A DNA stretch of 64,000 nt, taken from contig JANLFL010000003.1 in the NCBI GenBank assembly GCA_024655965.1, positions 62,001 through 126,000 of the forward strand. The letters are read 5' to 3'. The DNA comes from Caldisericota bacterium. GTDB lineage: Bacteria; Caldisericota; JANLFM01. Every line of letters starts with the position of its first letter. Positions within the stretch are counted from its first letter, which is position 1. The translations under genes and the position numbers were made by a program. The notes under the pieces are model-generated. The model did no database searches. It was not told the origin of the DNA and saw only the letters and a program-made list of their open reading frames with translations. Shown here in pieces: positions 1-8,456 of the stretch.

Positions 1-1355
1 TGCACGGAGATGGTAATCCGCGTTCCTGGGGAAGCAAACCAAAACTCCCAGGAAAGGCAGGTTCCATCGGGGTTGATGGGTTCCCCTGTTTGGAACTTCC
101 CCCCGAAAATCCCCTCCAGCTTGGCGTCCGGAAATCTTTGAAAAATTGTGGATTCGATTAAGGAATAGGCTTGCCTGGCGGTCAGAAAAGGTTGGGTTTC
201 CTCAGGGGTGGTAGGGGTTGCTGTTAGAGTGGGGGTGGGAGTGAGGAATGGTTCCGTTGGCTTTTCCGTTGGTTTTCCAGTCGGTTTTTCTTCTGGCTTG
301 AAAACCCATTGGATAGAAGAAAGGATCTTGAGAAACTCGCTCCTATGAGATTCAAAGTCCTGGGGATAGGTGGAAAAGGAAATGATGAACACTTTATTGT
401 TGATCTCCAGCCACACATCTTCGGTTCTGATCCAGGGCTCTCCCCAGGGGTGAGTATAGGTTTTTGCCAGGGCTTTCAAATCCCCAATCTGGATCTCCTG
501 CTCCTTAACATCATAAAAATAAATGGTGTCAGGGGGAACTCCTCCATAATATCTCTGGAACATGGCTTCATAAGTTTCCCGGAACAGGTCCTGAAGCTTT
601 AAAGATTTCAAACTTGCTTTTATGCCCGAAAAATCGAACTCCTGGAAAGAAATTGATTGATATGGGTCCCTTCGTGAGGCTTCCCAGATGATGATCGTCC
701 CCAAATCCGGGTTCTTCCCTGGTTTGGTTAAGGGATACTCTTTTACTTCCCAGCCTTCAGGGATCTCCAGCGCATAATCTTCCCCCTTTATGACTTTCTT
801 TAGAGGGAAGGACTCGGTGAATTCTTGAAGGTTAACCGTGAAGGATTCCACGACCTTCAGGGCTTTCGATTCAAGTCCCGGAAAATCCCCGCTTTCCCCG
901 ATTAAGACAAAAAGAAAAAGCTTTCCCTGAAATTGCCACCACCAGTTTTTGAACTGGGTGGGAAGGTTGAACGAGGGGATCTGAAATTCAATTTCCCAGA
1001 GGTCCTTTCCTCCGAGGGCCTTTTTTGCTTCCTGGAAATTCTGGACATTGAGAAGGCTTGAGGGGGATTTATCGTAAAGGGCTTTAAGCAAATCCCCGGT
1101 TTCGATCCCCTGGGGAAGGTCGGCGAACAAGATCCCCATTTGCCCACCGTTCGGGTCCTCGAGACGGCAGATTTCCTTTAAGGAAGCATTTATCAGGGGA
1201 AGGGGGACGAGCTCCTGGGATAATTTCCAATTCCCGGGATACTCAAAATAAATCCCCTTTGAGTTATAGCTGCTGATATCCTCAGCACTGCCACAGGATG
1301 AAAGCCCAAAAACGAGGGCCCCCACTAAAAGCCAAACACCCACCGACTTGACCAT
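1..1355 (-). CDS. Putative lipoprotein, two-part, C-terminus beyond window
   Basis: An uninterrupted minus-strand frame runs from ATG at 1355 past the left edge, so about 451 codons are visible and the C-terminus is missing. The N-terminus is a typical lipoprotein signal: basic residues, a hydrophobic stretch and a lipobox LSSC with the cysteine at residue 21. Two similar stretches follow, each resembling a PsbP/DUF1795-like fold by its pattern (a 'YFEYPGNWKL' and a 'YALEIPEGWEV' opening), then a Pro/Thr-rich linker around residues 380-405 and a further domain cut by the edge. It is probably anchored outside the membrane. No enzymatic motif was recognised, and the PsbP-like reading is inference. 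It lies just downstream of the GNAT-like gene on the same strand. Confidence 0.72.
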   Translation of the reverse strand, partial: MVKSVGVWLLVGALVFGLSSCGSAEDISSYNSKGIYFEYPGNWKLSQELVPLPLINASLKEICRLEDPNGGQMGILFADLPQGIETGDLLKALYDKSPSSLLNVQNFQEAKKALGGKDLWEIEFQIPSFNLPTQFKNWWWQFQGKLFLFVLIGESGDFPGLESKALKVVESFTVNLQEFTESFPLKKVIKGEDYALEIPEGWEVKEYPLTKPGKNPDLGTIIIWEASRRDPYQSISFQEFDFSGIKASLKSLKLQDLFRETYEAMFQRYYGGVPPDTIYFYDVKEQEIQIGDLKALAKTYTHPWGEPWIRTEDVWLEINNKVFIISFSTYPQDFESHRSEFLKILSSIQWVFKPEEKPTGKPTEKPTEPFLTPTPTLTATPTTPEETQPFLTARQAYSLIESTIFQRFPDAKLEGIFGGKFQTGEPINPDGTCLSWEFWFASPGTRITISV

Positions 1356-1412
1356 CGTCTTCCTCCCAAAACTGGTAAGACTTACTACCAGATTTCGGAA
1401 ACTATTATCGCA

Positions 1413-2126
1413 TTAAAAAATCTTTCCCCAAAGTTCCCCAAGAAATTTGGAAAAGCCCAGAAAGGTGAATCCCCGTTCCTTCACCAGGGCTTTGGTAGCG
1501 GCGGACCTGGGGTCGGTTTGAAAGAGGTCTTCAGGAAGATGGTACAGGGTTTTCAACTCCTGGAAATCGCGCTCCTCAGTTGACCTCCTCGGTTTCTTCC
1601 CCAGCATGTTCTGCATCAGGGTCTCCCCCAGGGGAAAAAAGGAATGCTTCCCCAGGATAATGGTGAATGCCAGCTTCCCTTCCTGGGGATTTTCCTCAAC
1701 CTCCTTGATATACCTTTCGAAAAGGTCCCTTCCCAGGCCCTTTTTACGGTGAACCTCATGGACGGCGAAAAAGGATAGGTAAATCCCCAGGTTGATTTTT
1801 TTGGGGATTTTAAAGTTTTTCTCAACCAGGGAAGAAATGCTTTGGACGGAAAGCTCCTCAATGGTTCCATCTTGGGAAATTCGGGGGGAAAAGAATAACT
1901 GGTCCTTAAGCCTTTCCCAGGGAAAAAATTTTATGACCAATCCTCCCAAAAATTCTCCTTCCCCTGATCTGAGGCCGAATAGCTTTAAGTTTTTTCCCTG
2001 TGGATTCAAAAGGTTTTCAGGAGGGATTTCCTCAAGTTGGGAAAGGGATTTCAGGTTTTCTTGGACGAACCTTTCCAGCCTTTCTCCCTGGAAAAACGGA
2101 TCTCCCCATCTGGATGAGGAGTTCAA
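1413..2126 (-). CDS. GNAT-like N-acetyltransferase domain protein
   Basis: A 237-residue protein. The segment around residues 115-145 (VHEVHRKKGLGRDLFERYI) fits the acetyl-CoA binding motif A of GNAT acetyltransferases (R/K-x-x-G-x-G/A). The substrate cannot be told. The start at 2126 has no good ribosome-binding site, and a different frame (2032-2241) overlaps the first 95 bp and looks coding. The natural protein may therefore begin at TTG 2241, with a frameshift or sequence error near 2100. It sits between the sulfur-relay operon and the lipoprotein gene, all on the minus strand, and may be cotranscribed with them. Family assignment is moderate. Confidence 0.6.
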   Translation of the reverse strand: MNSSSRWGDPFFQGERLERFVQENLKSLSQLEEIPPENLLNPQGKNLKLFGLRSGEGEFLGGLVIKFFPWERLKDQLFFSPRISQDGTIEELSVQSISSLVEKNFKIPKKINLGIYLSFFAVHEVHRKKGLGRDLFERYIKEVEENPQEGKLAFTIILGKHSFFPLGETLMQNMLGKKPRRSTEERDFQELKTLYHLPEDLFQTDPRSAATKALVKERGFTFLGFSKFLGELWGKIF

Positions 2127-2241
2127 GAGCTTCTTTTTCCTCTTTTATCTGGACGATCCGGCCTTGAGGCTTGCCAACCCTTAGCGGGACAATCTCCTTT
2201 AAGGTAATGTCGTCTTTGTCTGAATCCTGGTTTTCCTCCAA
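2032..2241 (-). CDS. Short ORF, possibly the frameshifted N-terminus of the GNAT-like gene
   Basis: A 69-codon frame starting at TTG 2241 with a GGAAGGG purine stretch upstream. Its first 45 residues (ITLKEIVPLRVGKPQGRIVQ and following) have a normal protein-like composition. After about 2126 the composition becomes Arg/Pro-rich while the overlapping frame of the GNAT-like gene takes over. This pattern fits one gene broken by a single-base shift between roughly 2126 and 2060. A genuine small overlapping gene is the alternative. Confidence 0.35.
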   Translation of the reverse strand: MEENQDSDKDDITLKEIVPLRVGKPQGRIVQIKEEKEALELLIQMGRSVFPGRKAGKVRPRKPEIPFPT

Positions 2242-2359
2242 AGACCCTTCCCCTTCTTCTTTTTCCTTCCTCCTTTTTATTTTAACTTTTGATTTGAATG
2301 ATTTTTCAAGGTTTCGTTAAGTTCTTTAAAAGATGCCTCAACTTTTCCCTGGATCGAGC

Positions 2360-2656
2360 TCAGTGAATTACTTTTTTCGCCCTTTCAATCAAATCCAGGA
2401 AACCATCGTAGTCCAGTACCTCTCCCCAGGTCGGCTGAATTCCCCGAGCTTCCAAGTCCTCCTTGAGAAAGAAGAAGGAAACCCCCTCTTTTGATTTTTC
2501 CTTAATCAAAAAAGAGAGGGACTCCGGCAATTCTTTCCCCGCGAATACCCCGTTCTGGATAAAAATGCAGGAATCCCCCTTCCTAAATAAGCGGAGGAAG
2601 GTTTCAATTTCCTTCCTTTTGAAAGGGGAAGTGCTGAAGATAAATAGGAAACCCAT
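2360..2656 (-). CDS. DsrH/TusB-like sulfur relay protein
   Basis: A 98-residue protein matching the DsrH/TusB family in length and pattern: an MGFLFIFSTSP opening, then a GDSCIFIQNGV segment equivalent to the family's GD-x-(5)-DGV region, which carries a cysteine. TusB works with TusC and TusD in a heterohexamer that passes persulfide sulfur from TusA onwards, for tRNA 2-thiouridine formation in enterobacteria or for sulfur oxidation with DsrC in sulfur bacteria. It is the last gene of the tusA-dsrE2-dsrE-dsrF-dsrH run; the ATG follows a GGGAG-type site and lies 2 bp beyond the stop of the DsrF gene. Which acceptor it serves here is unknown, since no dsrC is visible. Confidence 0.75.
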   Translation of the reverse strand: MGFLFIFSTSPFKRKEIETFLRLFRKGDSCIFIQNGVFAGKELPESLSFLIKEKSKEGVSFFFLKEDLEARGIQPTWGEVLDYDGFLDLIERAKKVIH

Positions 2657-2658
2657 TT

Positions 2659-3024
2659 CTAACTCCCGGATGTAAAATTTATTACACAGTGATGCTCGTC
2701 CATCAGTTCCCTGGCGGATTCAGCTTTTAGGATCCCCTCAATCTGGATCAAGTCCTCCTCCTTTATCCCTCTTTCTTTTAGGGACTCTTCAAGGACGAAG
2801 ATTTTGACTGCAAATTCCTTCAAGGAGGGGTAAGCCCTTTCCAGGCTTTGCATTTCAATTTCCTCAGGTTTCTGGTTTTTCAAAGCGATGAATGCTCCAT
2901 CGCCCAAGAGAAGGCAGGTGGTCTCGATTCCCATTCCCCCGAGGCCTTGAAGCACGCGGTAAGCTTCGGCTGCGGTGGCGGTCCCATAAGGGCCAGCATC
3001 TACAATTACCAGGACTTTTTTCAT
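2659..3024 (-). CDS. DsrF/TusC-like sulfur relay protein
   Basis: A 121-residue DsrE/F-fold protein (MKKVLVIVDAGPYGTATAAE opening). ATG 3024 is preferred over TTG 3036 because GAGG lies six bases before it. TusC/DsrF is the non-catalytic partner of the TusBCD (DsrEFH) complex. It has one cysteine in the region 'CLLLGDGA' and one near the C-terminus ('HHCVINF'). It is placed between DsrE-like and DsrH-like genes in the same order as dsrEFH and tusDCB. The assignment to DsrF rather than another DsrE-superfamily member rests mainly on this position. Confidence 0.72.
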   Translation of the reverse strand: MKKVLVIVDAGPYGTATAAEAYRVLQGLGGMGIETTCLLLGDGAFIALKNQKPEEIEMQSLERAYPSLKEFAVKIFVLEESLKERGIKEEDLIQIEGILKAESARELMDEHHCVINFTSGS

Positions 3025-3032
3025 TTCCGTCC

Positions 3033-3383
3033 TCAATATCCAAAAGAGATGAAACGATCGCAGTCAGGCATTTCCTTTACCAGAAGGCCCAAACCTCCGA
3101 ATTTCGCCCCTTCGATGACGTCCTCTTTTTCCTGACCCCTGAACCTGGCGCAGGTTGCACAGAGCCCCACTTTGACTCCTATCTGGATCAACTCTTTAAT
3201 CCTCTGGGCGATATTCCTTTCCTCCAGAGATTTGATCCTTGCCTGGACGTTCAGGGTTCCATCCTCGTAGAGGAAGATGAAGACCTCATGGCCTCGATTT
3301 ATTGCTCTTTTTGCCAGCTGGTAAACTGTGTCCACATTCTGGTTGGAATAGGGACCCGTTCGGACGAGAAACTTAATTTTCAT
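3033..3383 (-). CDS. DsrE/TusD-like sulfurtransferase subunit
   Basis: A 116-residue DsrE-superfamily protein. MKIKFLVRTGPYSNQ is a typical DsrE opening, and the central VGLCATCARFRG holds the conserved cysteine region that, in TusD/DsrE, carries the persulfide received from TusA. The C-terminal 'RFISFGY' is also family-like. An AAGGAG sits directly against the ATG with no normal spacing, which is unusual and may mean weak or coupled initiation. It is gene three of the five-gene sulfur operon. Confidence 0.8.
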   Translation of the reverse strand: MKIKFLVRTGPYSNQNVDTVYQLAKRAINRGHEVFIFLYEDGTLNVQARIKSLEERNIAQRIKELIQIGVKVGLCATCARFRGQEKEDVIEGAKFGGLGLLVKEMPDCDRFISFGY

Positions 3384-3387
3384 CTCC

Positions 3388-3795
3388 TTAAATGAAAAGG
3401 GTTACGTCCGATTCGAAAGCGATCTTCAAGAAGGCGGTTGCCCCCAGGACCTCGACGCCCTCAATTAGGTCATCTTTTTTAATCCCCATCATGTCCATAC
3501 TCGTTGAACAGGCATAGAGCTTTACCCCTAATTCCCGGGCCTGGGTTAGAAGCTCCGAGTACCCCGGGATGTTTTTGGCCTTCATTTTGCTGATCATCAT
3601 CCCCGTGAAAGGGGCCATCATTCCTTTGAGCTTGGGCTTATAGTCCTTTTTGAGGAGGAAGAGACCCCAGAAGGTGAAGAAAAGATGGACCTCCGCATCC
3701 AGCGCTGCCCCGGCTGTTCCCAGGAACATGGGCATCATTGCTTTATCGAGGGAATTTTCTGAAACCACAATCGCTAATTTTTTCTTCTCCGGCAT
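3388..3795 (-). CDS. DsrE2-like (DsrE/F/DrsH family) protein
   Basis: A 135-residue protein with the DsrE2 layout: a KKLAIVVSENSLDKAMMPMF opening, a hydrophobic stretch (HLFFTFWGLFLLKK) and the signature LYACSTSMDMMGI with the conserved cysteine. DsrE2 proteins are membrane-associated sulfur carriers found next to TusA, usually in sulfur-oxidising clusters with rhodanese and Hdr-like genes. Here it follows tusA by 9 bp and precedes dsrE by 4 bp. An AGGAG site precedes ATG 3795. The neighbourhood lacks rhodanese and hdr genes. Confidence 0.82.
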   Translation of the reverse strand: MPEKKKLAIVVSENSLDKAMMPMFLGTAGAALDAEVHLFFTFWGLFLLKKDYKPKLKGMMAPFTGMMISKMKAKNIPGYSELLTQARELGVKLYACSTSMDMMGIKKDDLIEGVEVLGATAFLKIAFESDVTLFI

Positions 3796-3804
3796 GATTA
3801 ACTC

Positions 3805-4032
3805 CTATCCTTTTTTGATGAAAATTTTTATGACCTTGCCCTCTTCCTCCATTTTCAAGAGTTCATTCCCCGTCTGTTCGCACCACGCGGGAAAATCCTC
3901 CCGTGCGCCGGGGTCATCCGCCAGGACGAGAAGAACCTCCCCTTCCTTGAGTTCGTCCATTGCTTTCTTGGTTTTAATGATCGGGATTGGGCAGGATAGA
4001 CCGACAGCGTTTAACTCCCTGGTGAATTCCAT
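3805..4032 (-). CDS. tusA: TusA-family sulfur carrier protein
   Basis: A 75-residue TusA/SirA/YedF-family protein. The hallmark CPIPIIKTKKA motif places the sulfur-accepting cysteine at residue 14. The later segment 'LLVLADDPGAREDFPAWCEQ' is also typical of the family. It accepts persulfide sulfur and hands it to partner proteins. ATG 4032 is chosen because AAAGGAGG lies seven bases upstream; an upstream in-frame extension to 4062 has no such site. It is the first gene of the five-gene operon, so the promoter should lie in 4033-4290. Confidence 0.88.
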   Translation of the reverse strand: MEFTRELNAVGLSCPIPIIKTKKAMDELKEGEVLLVLADDPGAREDFPAWCEQTGNELLKMEEEGKVIKIFIKKG

Positions 4033-4292
4033 TTCTTTCCTCCTTTCCGGGGTTTTTGACACAAATATAAAAACCCGAGCAAATTCAAAAAAATTCCAAA
4101 TTCCTTGGGGAAAATGGGGGTTTTGTTTTTCAGTGCGGTCATCCCTAAACTGGGGAAATGGTCACAACCCTTTATCCTAAAAGGATCTGGGGCTTTTGAA
4201 ACTGGATAGGAAAAATCGCTTTTTAAAGAAAGTGATTTCAAAATCCGAACCGTATGTTTAAGATTTGGGTTAAAGAAGGATCGCCCGAATTC

Positions 4293-5933
4293 CTAATGAA
4301 TGGAAAGGGTTACGGTTACCGTGGTTCCTTTGCCCTGCTCGCTTTTTAGGCTAATTTCTCCCCCGTGCTTCTCCAGGATTTTCTTGGCGACATAAAGCCC
4401 AAGACCCAGGCCAGCGTAAACCCTTCTTGTCTCGTCGAGGGGTCGGTAAAAGGGGGTGAAAACCAGGGGAACCTCTTCGGGTGGCATGCCGATTCCCTCG
4501 TCGGAGATGGTCACTTTGATCGAATCAAGGTCGGCGTACCCGAAAATTTTTATTTTTCCCTTTGAGGAAAACCTGATGGCATTGGAAATTAGGTTGAGGA
4601 ATACTTGAATCAGCCTTTCCCTTTCCCCGAAGATTTCGGGAAACGACTCTGGGAGGTCCGTTTCCACCTCCAGGCCCTTGGTGATTGCCTGGGGAAGCTC
4701 CAAGCGAAGGGCTTCAAGGACAACATCTTTAAGGTTAAGAGGGGATAATTGTTCTTGTTCCTCGCCCTTCCACCCCTTCTGAGCGTCGAGGATGTTGTTG
4801 GCAAGGGATTGAATCCTGAGCAGGTTGCGGTCAAAGATGGGGAGGAATTCCTCGAGCCTGTGGTCTGGGAGTTTTCCATCCTTTAGGTCAATTTTTATCT
4901 TTTCCACCGCGGCGTTGAGGGAGGTTATGGGGGTTTTCATCTCGTGGGAGAAGGCGTAGAGTAGATCGTCTTTTGCTTTTTCTAAAGCCCTCCTATCGGT
5001 GATGTCGATCAGGAGAATCTGGGAGCCCAAGACCTCCCCCGAGGGGGATTTGAGGGGAGAAACTTTGAGTTCAACCCAGACCGGATTCCCGTCTTTGTCC
5101 TTTAGGCAGTCCTCGAAAGTTTCCTCTATTCCGTTCGACCTTCTTCTTTCGTACCTTTTCCCCTTTTCCGGTTCCCCCTGGTAAATGAACAGGTGAGCGG
5201 GTTTCCCCATCAGCTCTTCTTTGCTGTAACCCAGGATTTTTTCCATCCGGGGATTGACGAATACCGTTTCCCCCTTCTTGTTCACCCTCCAGATTCCTTC
5301 CTGGGCATGGTCAAGAAGGTCCTGAAGGAGGCTTTCCTTGTACTGGAGTTCAGAATAGACCTGTGCCCTCCATAAAGCGAGGGAGGCTTGCTTGGCGAGG
5401 ATCGCCAGGATTTCGCAGGAGATGTCGGAAAAGGCTTCTTCATCGTCCATGTTGTTCACGGTGATTTGGCCAATCGTCTCCTCCGGATCCCAGGGGTCTC
5501 CCTTTCCTCCGGGAAGCATCAAAGGGGCAATGAGGGATACTTTTATTTCCGATAGTCCCCCGTACTCCCACAGGACCTGAAAGTCCTTCTGGGGGAGGTT
5601 TTCCCTGTCGAATTCCGCAAGGTTTTTAATTTTTAAAACCTCCGACCCTTTCCCCAGGGCCAAAACGGAGGATTCCAGGGGAATTTCCGCTTTCTTTAAT
5701 TTTTCCAGATCAAAACCGTAAGCTGCCTTGAACTTGAAGGCCTTACCTTCCTTTATGAGAAGGGAACCGGTTTGGGAATGGGGGATTAGATGGATTGCGG
5801 TTTCCAGGATTATGGGAAGGGCCTTTTCAAGGGCCTGCTCCCGGAGCATGGGCTCCATTGCTTTGTTCAGGGCCCGGATAAGGGCAAGTTCTGAATTTAT
5901 CAAATCGTACCTTTCAAAAAAATCTTTATTCAT
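4293..5933 (-). CDS. Sensor histidine kinase, GAF-PAS-HisKA-HATPase
   Basis: A 546-residue soluble-looking kinase (no clear membrane segment). In order: a GAF-like sensor (about 25-200), a PAS domain with 'GIWRVNKKGETVFVNPRMEK' (about 210-325), HisKA with the phospho-acceptor in FSHEMKTP at His330, and a HATPase with N-box LISNAIRFS, DEGIGMP and GLGLGLYVAKKI. It should sense a cytosolic ligand or redox state and autophosphorylate. No response regulator gene adjoins it, so it is an orphan. ATG 5933 is preferred to TTG 5990 although its GGAAG is very close to the start. Target and signal are unknown. Confidence 0.88.
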   Translation of the reverse strand: MNKDFFERYDLINSELALIRALNKAMEPMLREQALEKALPIILETAIHLIPHSQTGSLLIKEGKAFKFKAAYGFDLEKLKKAEIPLESSVLALGKGSEVLKIKNLAEFDRENLPQKDFQVLWEYGGLSEIKVSLIAPLMLPGGKGDPWDPEETIGQITVNNMDDEEAFSDISCEILAILAKQASLALWRAQVYSELQYKESLLQDLLDHAQEGIWRVNKKGETVFVNPRMEKILGYSKEELMGKPAHLFIYQGEPEKGKRYERRRSNGIEETFEDCLKDKDGNPVWVELKVSPLKSPSGEVLGSQILLIDITDRRALEKAKDDLLYAFSHEMKTPITSLNAAVEKIKIDLKDGKLPDHRLEEFLPIFDRNLLRIQSLANNILDAQKGWKGEEQEQLSPLNLKDVVLEALRLELPQAITKGLEVETDLPESFPEIFGERERLIQVFLNLISNAIRFSSKGKIKIFGYADLDSIKVTISDEGIGMPPEEVPLVFTPFYRPLDETRRVYAGLGLGLYVAKKILEKHGGEISLKSEQGKGTTVTVTLSIH

Positions 5934-6110
5934 CTTCCAGGAAAGAAAGTGGGAAAAGAAGATGGGGAAAATTGTCCCTCCACTCTCCAAAGTGGAATCT
6001 CGATTTCATCCTAACAGGAATGGGAGGAACAAGCAAATTAAGAAATTTCCCTAAGAATTTTCACTTTATTCTATTGGGATTTTATTCCAATTGAGGAATA
6101 AAAGCGAGTT

Positions 6111-6815
6111 TCAATTTCCCGAGCCCGCCTTTTTCAGGCGGACGGAAGCCTCCCTCTGGTCTTTTAGGAAGAGGAAAACTGAGAAAAGGAGAAGGGCCAG
6201 GGAAGCACCGAGGGCGGTTAAAACCGTCGCCCAGAGGGAAAGCTTTTTGTCCGTATGGAGAAGGGATAAAAACGCAAATCCGGAGTGAAGGAGCATGGCG
6301 GCGGGGAGGACGATTAAAGTCCGATTCCTCTTCAAGCCGTAAGCCAGGATGAATCCCAGGCTGATGTGAAGGAGGAGGGAGCTTGCCCGATCGAGGAAGA
6401 AAACGAAGGCCGGCATGGAGTAGGTCAGGTTGCGAATTGAATAAAGGATGTAAAAGCTTTCCCCCAATCCAAATCCCATGCCGAGCATTGCTCCCACTGA
6501 CAGGAGGGCTTTAAATGAGGGGAATTTAAAGGGTAAGATGAACAGAAACTTGATCAGTTCCTGGAGCACCCCAGAGAGCAGTGCAAGGGTGATATTTTTG
6601 AAAATCAGGGAGGCATCGGAAGGAAAAAGGTTGAGGGCCCAATTTTGTAGGGAAGGCTGGATGACGGGGATTAAAAAATAGCATCCAAGGCCTAATAAAA
6701 GGGAAATCCAGAGGGAACCCTTCCCCAGGTTCTTAAAGGAAAAGGGCAAAGACAGTCCGAATCCGATCAAAGCAATTACTGCACCTGAAAAGATCAGCGC
6801 TCCGTATTCTGGCAA
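6111..6815 (-). CDS. YhfC/PrsW-like multi-pass membrane protein
   Basis: A 234-residue, strongly hydrophobic protein with about seven predicted membrane segments. QELIKF in the middle, GFGLGESF and a later MLLHSGFAF give the E / GxGE / H spacing seen in YhfC-type and PrsW/CPBP-type intramembrane metalloproteases. Protease activity is inference from this pattern. It starts at TTG 6815, with GGAGGG six bases upstream. It is divergent from the M3 peptidase gene. Confidence 0.65.
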   Translation of the reverse strand: MPEYGALIFSGAVIALIGFGLSLPFSFKNLGKGSLWISLLLGLGCYFLIPVIQPSLQNWALNLFPSDASLIFKNITLALLSGVLQELIKFLFILPFKFPSFKALLSVGAMLGMGFGLGESFYILYSIRNLTYSMPAFVFFLDRASSLLLHISLGFILAYGLKRNRTLIVLPAAMLLHSGFAFLSLLHTDKKLSLWATVLTALGASLALLLFSVFLFLKDQREASVRLKKAGSGN

Positions 6816-6974
6816 ATCCGTCCCTCCAAAATTTATTCCAAATTAGGATAAGGCTTAATTTCCCGTTTGCCAACCCCAATTTTTTTGCCAATCAGGCTTT
6901 TCTTATTTTTTCTCTTGCCCCCGCCCTTTCTTCCTGATAAGGTTAAAATTTGAAACTTGGAACCGGAGGATTAG

Positions 6975-8432
6975 ATGGATAGGATTTCGGAGTTGACAGC
7001 CCTTCTTGAAAAGCAGGTCGTGATTTTGGAGGGGGAGAGAGCCAATCAATATGCGGGAAAGCCCTATTCCCCGGAAGCCATGGAAAGTTCCTCTGCGGAA
7101 ATTGAGAGAATTTCCCAGGGCATCCTTCAGGAATTTCCCCCGGAAGAACTTCCCTCCTCCCTTTTCTTCGCCTTGATCCCCATGGCCAACCAGTCCCGGT
7201 ACACGGAATTGGAAAATGAGATTTACCGCTTGAGAAACGAAGCGGTCAAGGTGGAGGTGGCCGGGGAAACCGTTAACCTGAGCAACTGGCGGCGGTTTAA
7301 TGCCCAGAACCTGCGGAATTCCGATTTAAGGAAGAAAGTCTTCGACGGTTTAATGGAAAAAGCCCGAGCCCTCACACCGGTTCTCGACGAGCGTTTTTCC
7401 CTTTCCCGAAACCTTTATTCAAAATTCCATCTCGATCCCCTCAAGGCTTACCTTGTGGAGGAGAGGATCAGCCTTCTCCGCTTGAAAGAACTCGTGGAAA
7501 CACTCGCCTTAAAGGCCAAGCAACTCTTTGTGGAGATGGGGGATCGCTACATTAGGGAGATCCTGGGGAAACCTCTTGAGTATTACGACGACATGTACGT
7601 CTTCCGCAGCTTCATTTACGCTCCCGTTGATCCCTTCTTTGATTTCTCCTTTGAAGAGAGGCTTCTCCCTGTGTTTCACCATCTGGGTTTTGATACGGAA
7701 AAGATCCTGATCGATGGGGAAGCCCGACCGGGGAAACATGCCTCCCCAGTATGCTTTGCCGTTCAGGTCCCCAAAGATGTCCGGGTCCTGTACCAGCCAA
7801 CCAGCCCGATCTCCGATTACATGAGTTTTTCCCACGAAATGGGCCATGCCCTTCACTTCTCCCACATTGACCCAGAAAGGTCATTCTGGGACCGATACCT
7901 GATTGCCAACGGGATCGCGGAGATCTTCTCCACCCTCTTCGAGGGTCTCTCCATCACCCCCGGGTTCCTGGTGAAAGAAATCGGTGTGGATCAAAAAGCA
8001 GCTTTTGAACTTTACCGGAGGAACCAGTTCATGCAACTTTACTTCCTCGTTTTTTACGGGGTGAACTCAATACTCAAGATCAAGTTCTGGGAGGAGGGCC
8101 TTTCAATGGAGCAGGCGGATCAGGTCTATGCCCAGTACGCCCAGAAGTTCATGGGCCTTCCCCTTCCCGGGATCTACTGGCAGACCCACCATGTAGCTTC
8201 GATGTTTGATATGTACACCCCCTCTTACCTTTTAGCTCAGATCCGAATGGAAGAAATGGTTAAAAAACTTGAGGACCAATATGGAAGCCAATGGTGGAAG
8301 AATTCGGATTCGGGGAAATATATTAAAGACCAAATGCTCCCCGGTGGAGGGATCGACCTTGATAGTTTCTCCCGACTGAATGAGGGACCATTCTGGAGGA
8401 AAGTAGTTACTCCCCCGGAAGACCTTTTTTAA
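6975..8432 (+). CDS. M3-family metallopeptidase (oligopeptidase-like)
   Basis: A 485-residue protein with the zinc-binding HEMGHALHFSH at residues 287-297 (H287, E288, H291) and a downstream NGIAEIFSTLFEG that supplies the third ligand glutamate, as in M3 (thimet/PepF) oligopeptidases. The size is somewhat smaller than typical PepF (about 600). It lacks a signal peptide, so it probably degrades peptides in the cytosol. CGGAGGA precedes ATG 6975. It may be cotranscribed with the MFS gene 24 bp downstream. Confidence 0.86.
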   Translation: MDRISELTALLEKQVVILEGERANQYAGKPYSPEAMESSSAEIERISQGILQEFPPEELPSSLFFALIPMANQSRYTELENEIYRLRNEAVKVEVAGETVNLSNWRRFNAQNLRNSDLRKKVFDGLMEKARALTPVLDERFSLSRNLYSKFHLDPLKAYLVEERISLLRLKELVETLALKAKQLFVEMGDRYIREILGKPLEYYDDMYVFRSFIYAPVDPFFDFSFEERLLPVFHHLGFDTEKILIDGEARPGKHASPVCFAVQVPKDVRVLYQPTSPISDYMSFSHEMGHALHFSHIDPERSFWDRYLIANGIAEIFSTLFEGLSITPGFLVKEIGVDQKAAFELYRRNQFMQLYFLVFYGVNSILKIKFWEEGLSMEQADQVYAQYAQKFMGLPLPGIYWQTHHVASMFDMYTPSYLLAQIRMEEMVKKLEDQYGSQWWKNSDSGKYIKDQMLPGGGIDLDSFSRLNEGPFWRKVVTPPEDLF

Positions 8433-8456
8433 TTTCGTTGATTTCCGGAAAAAAGT

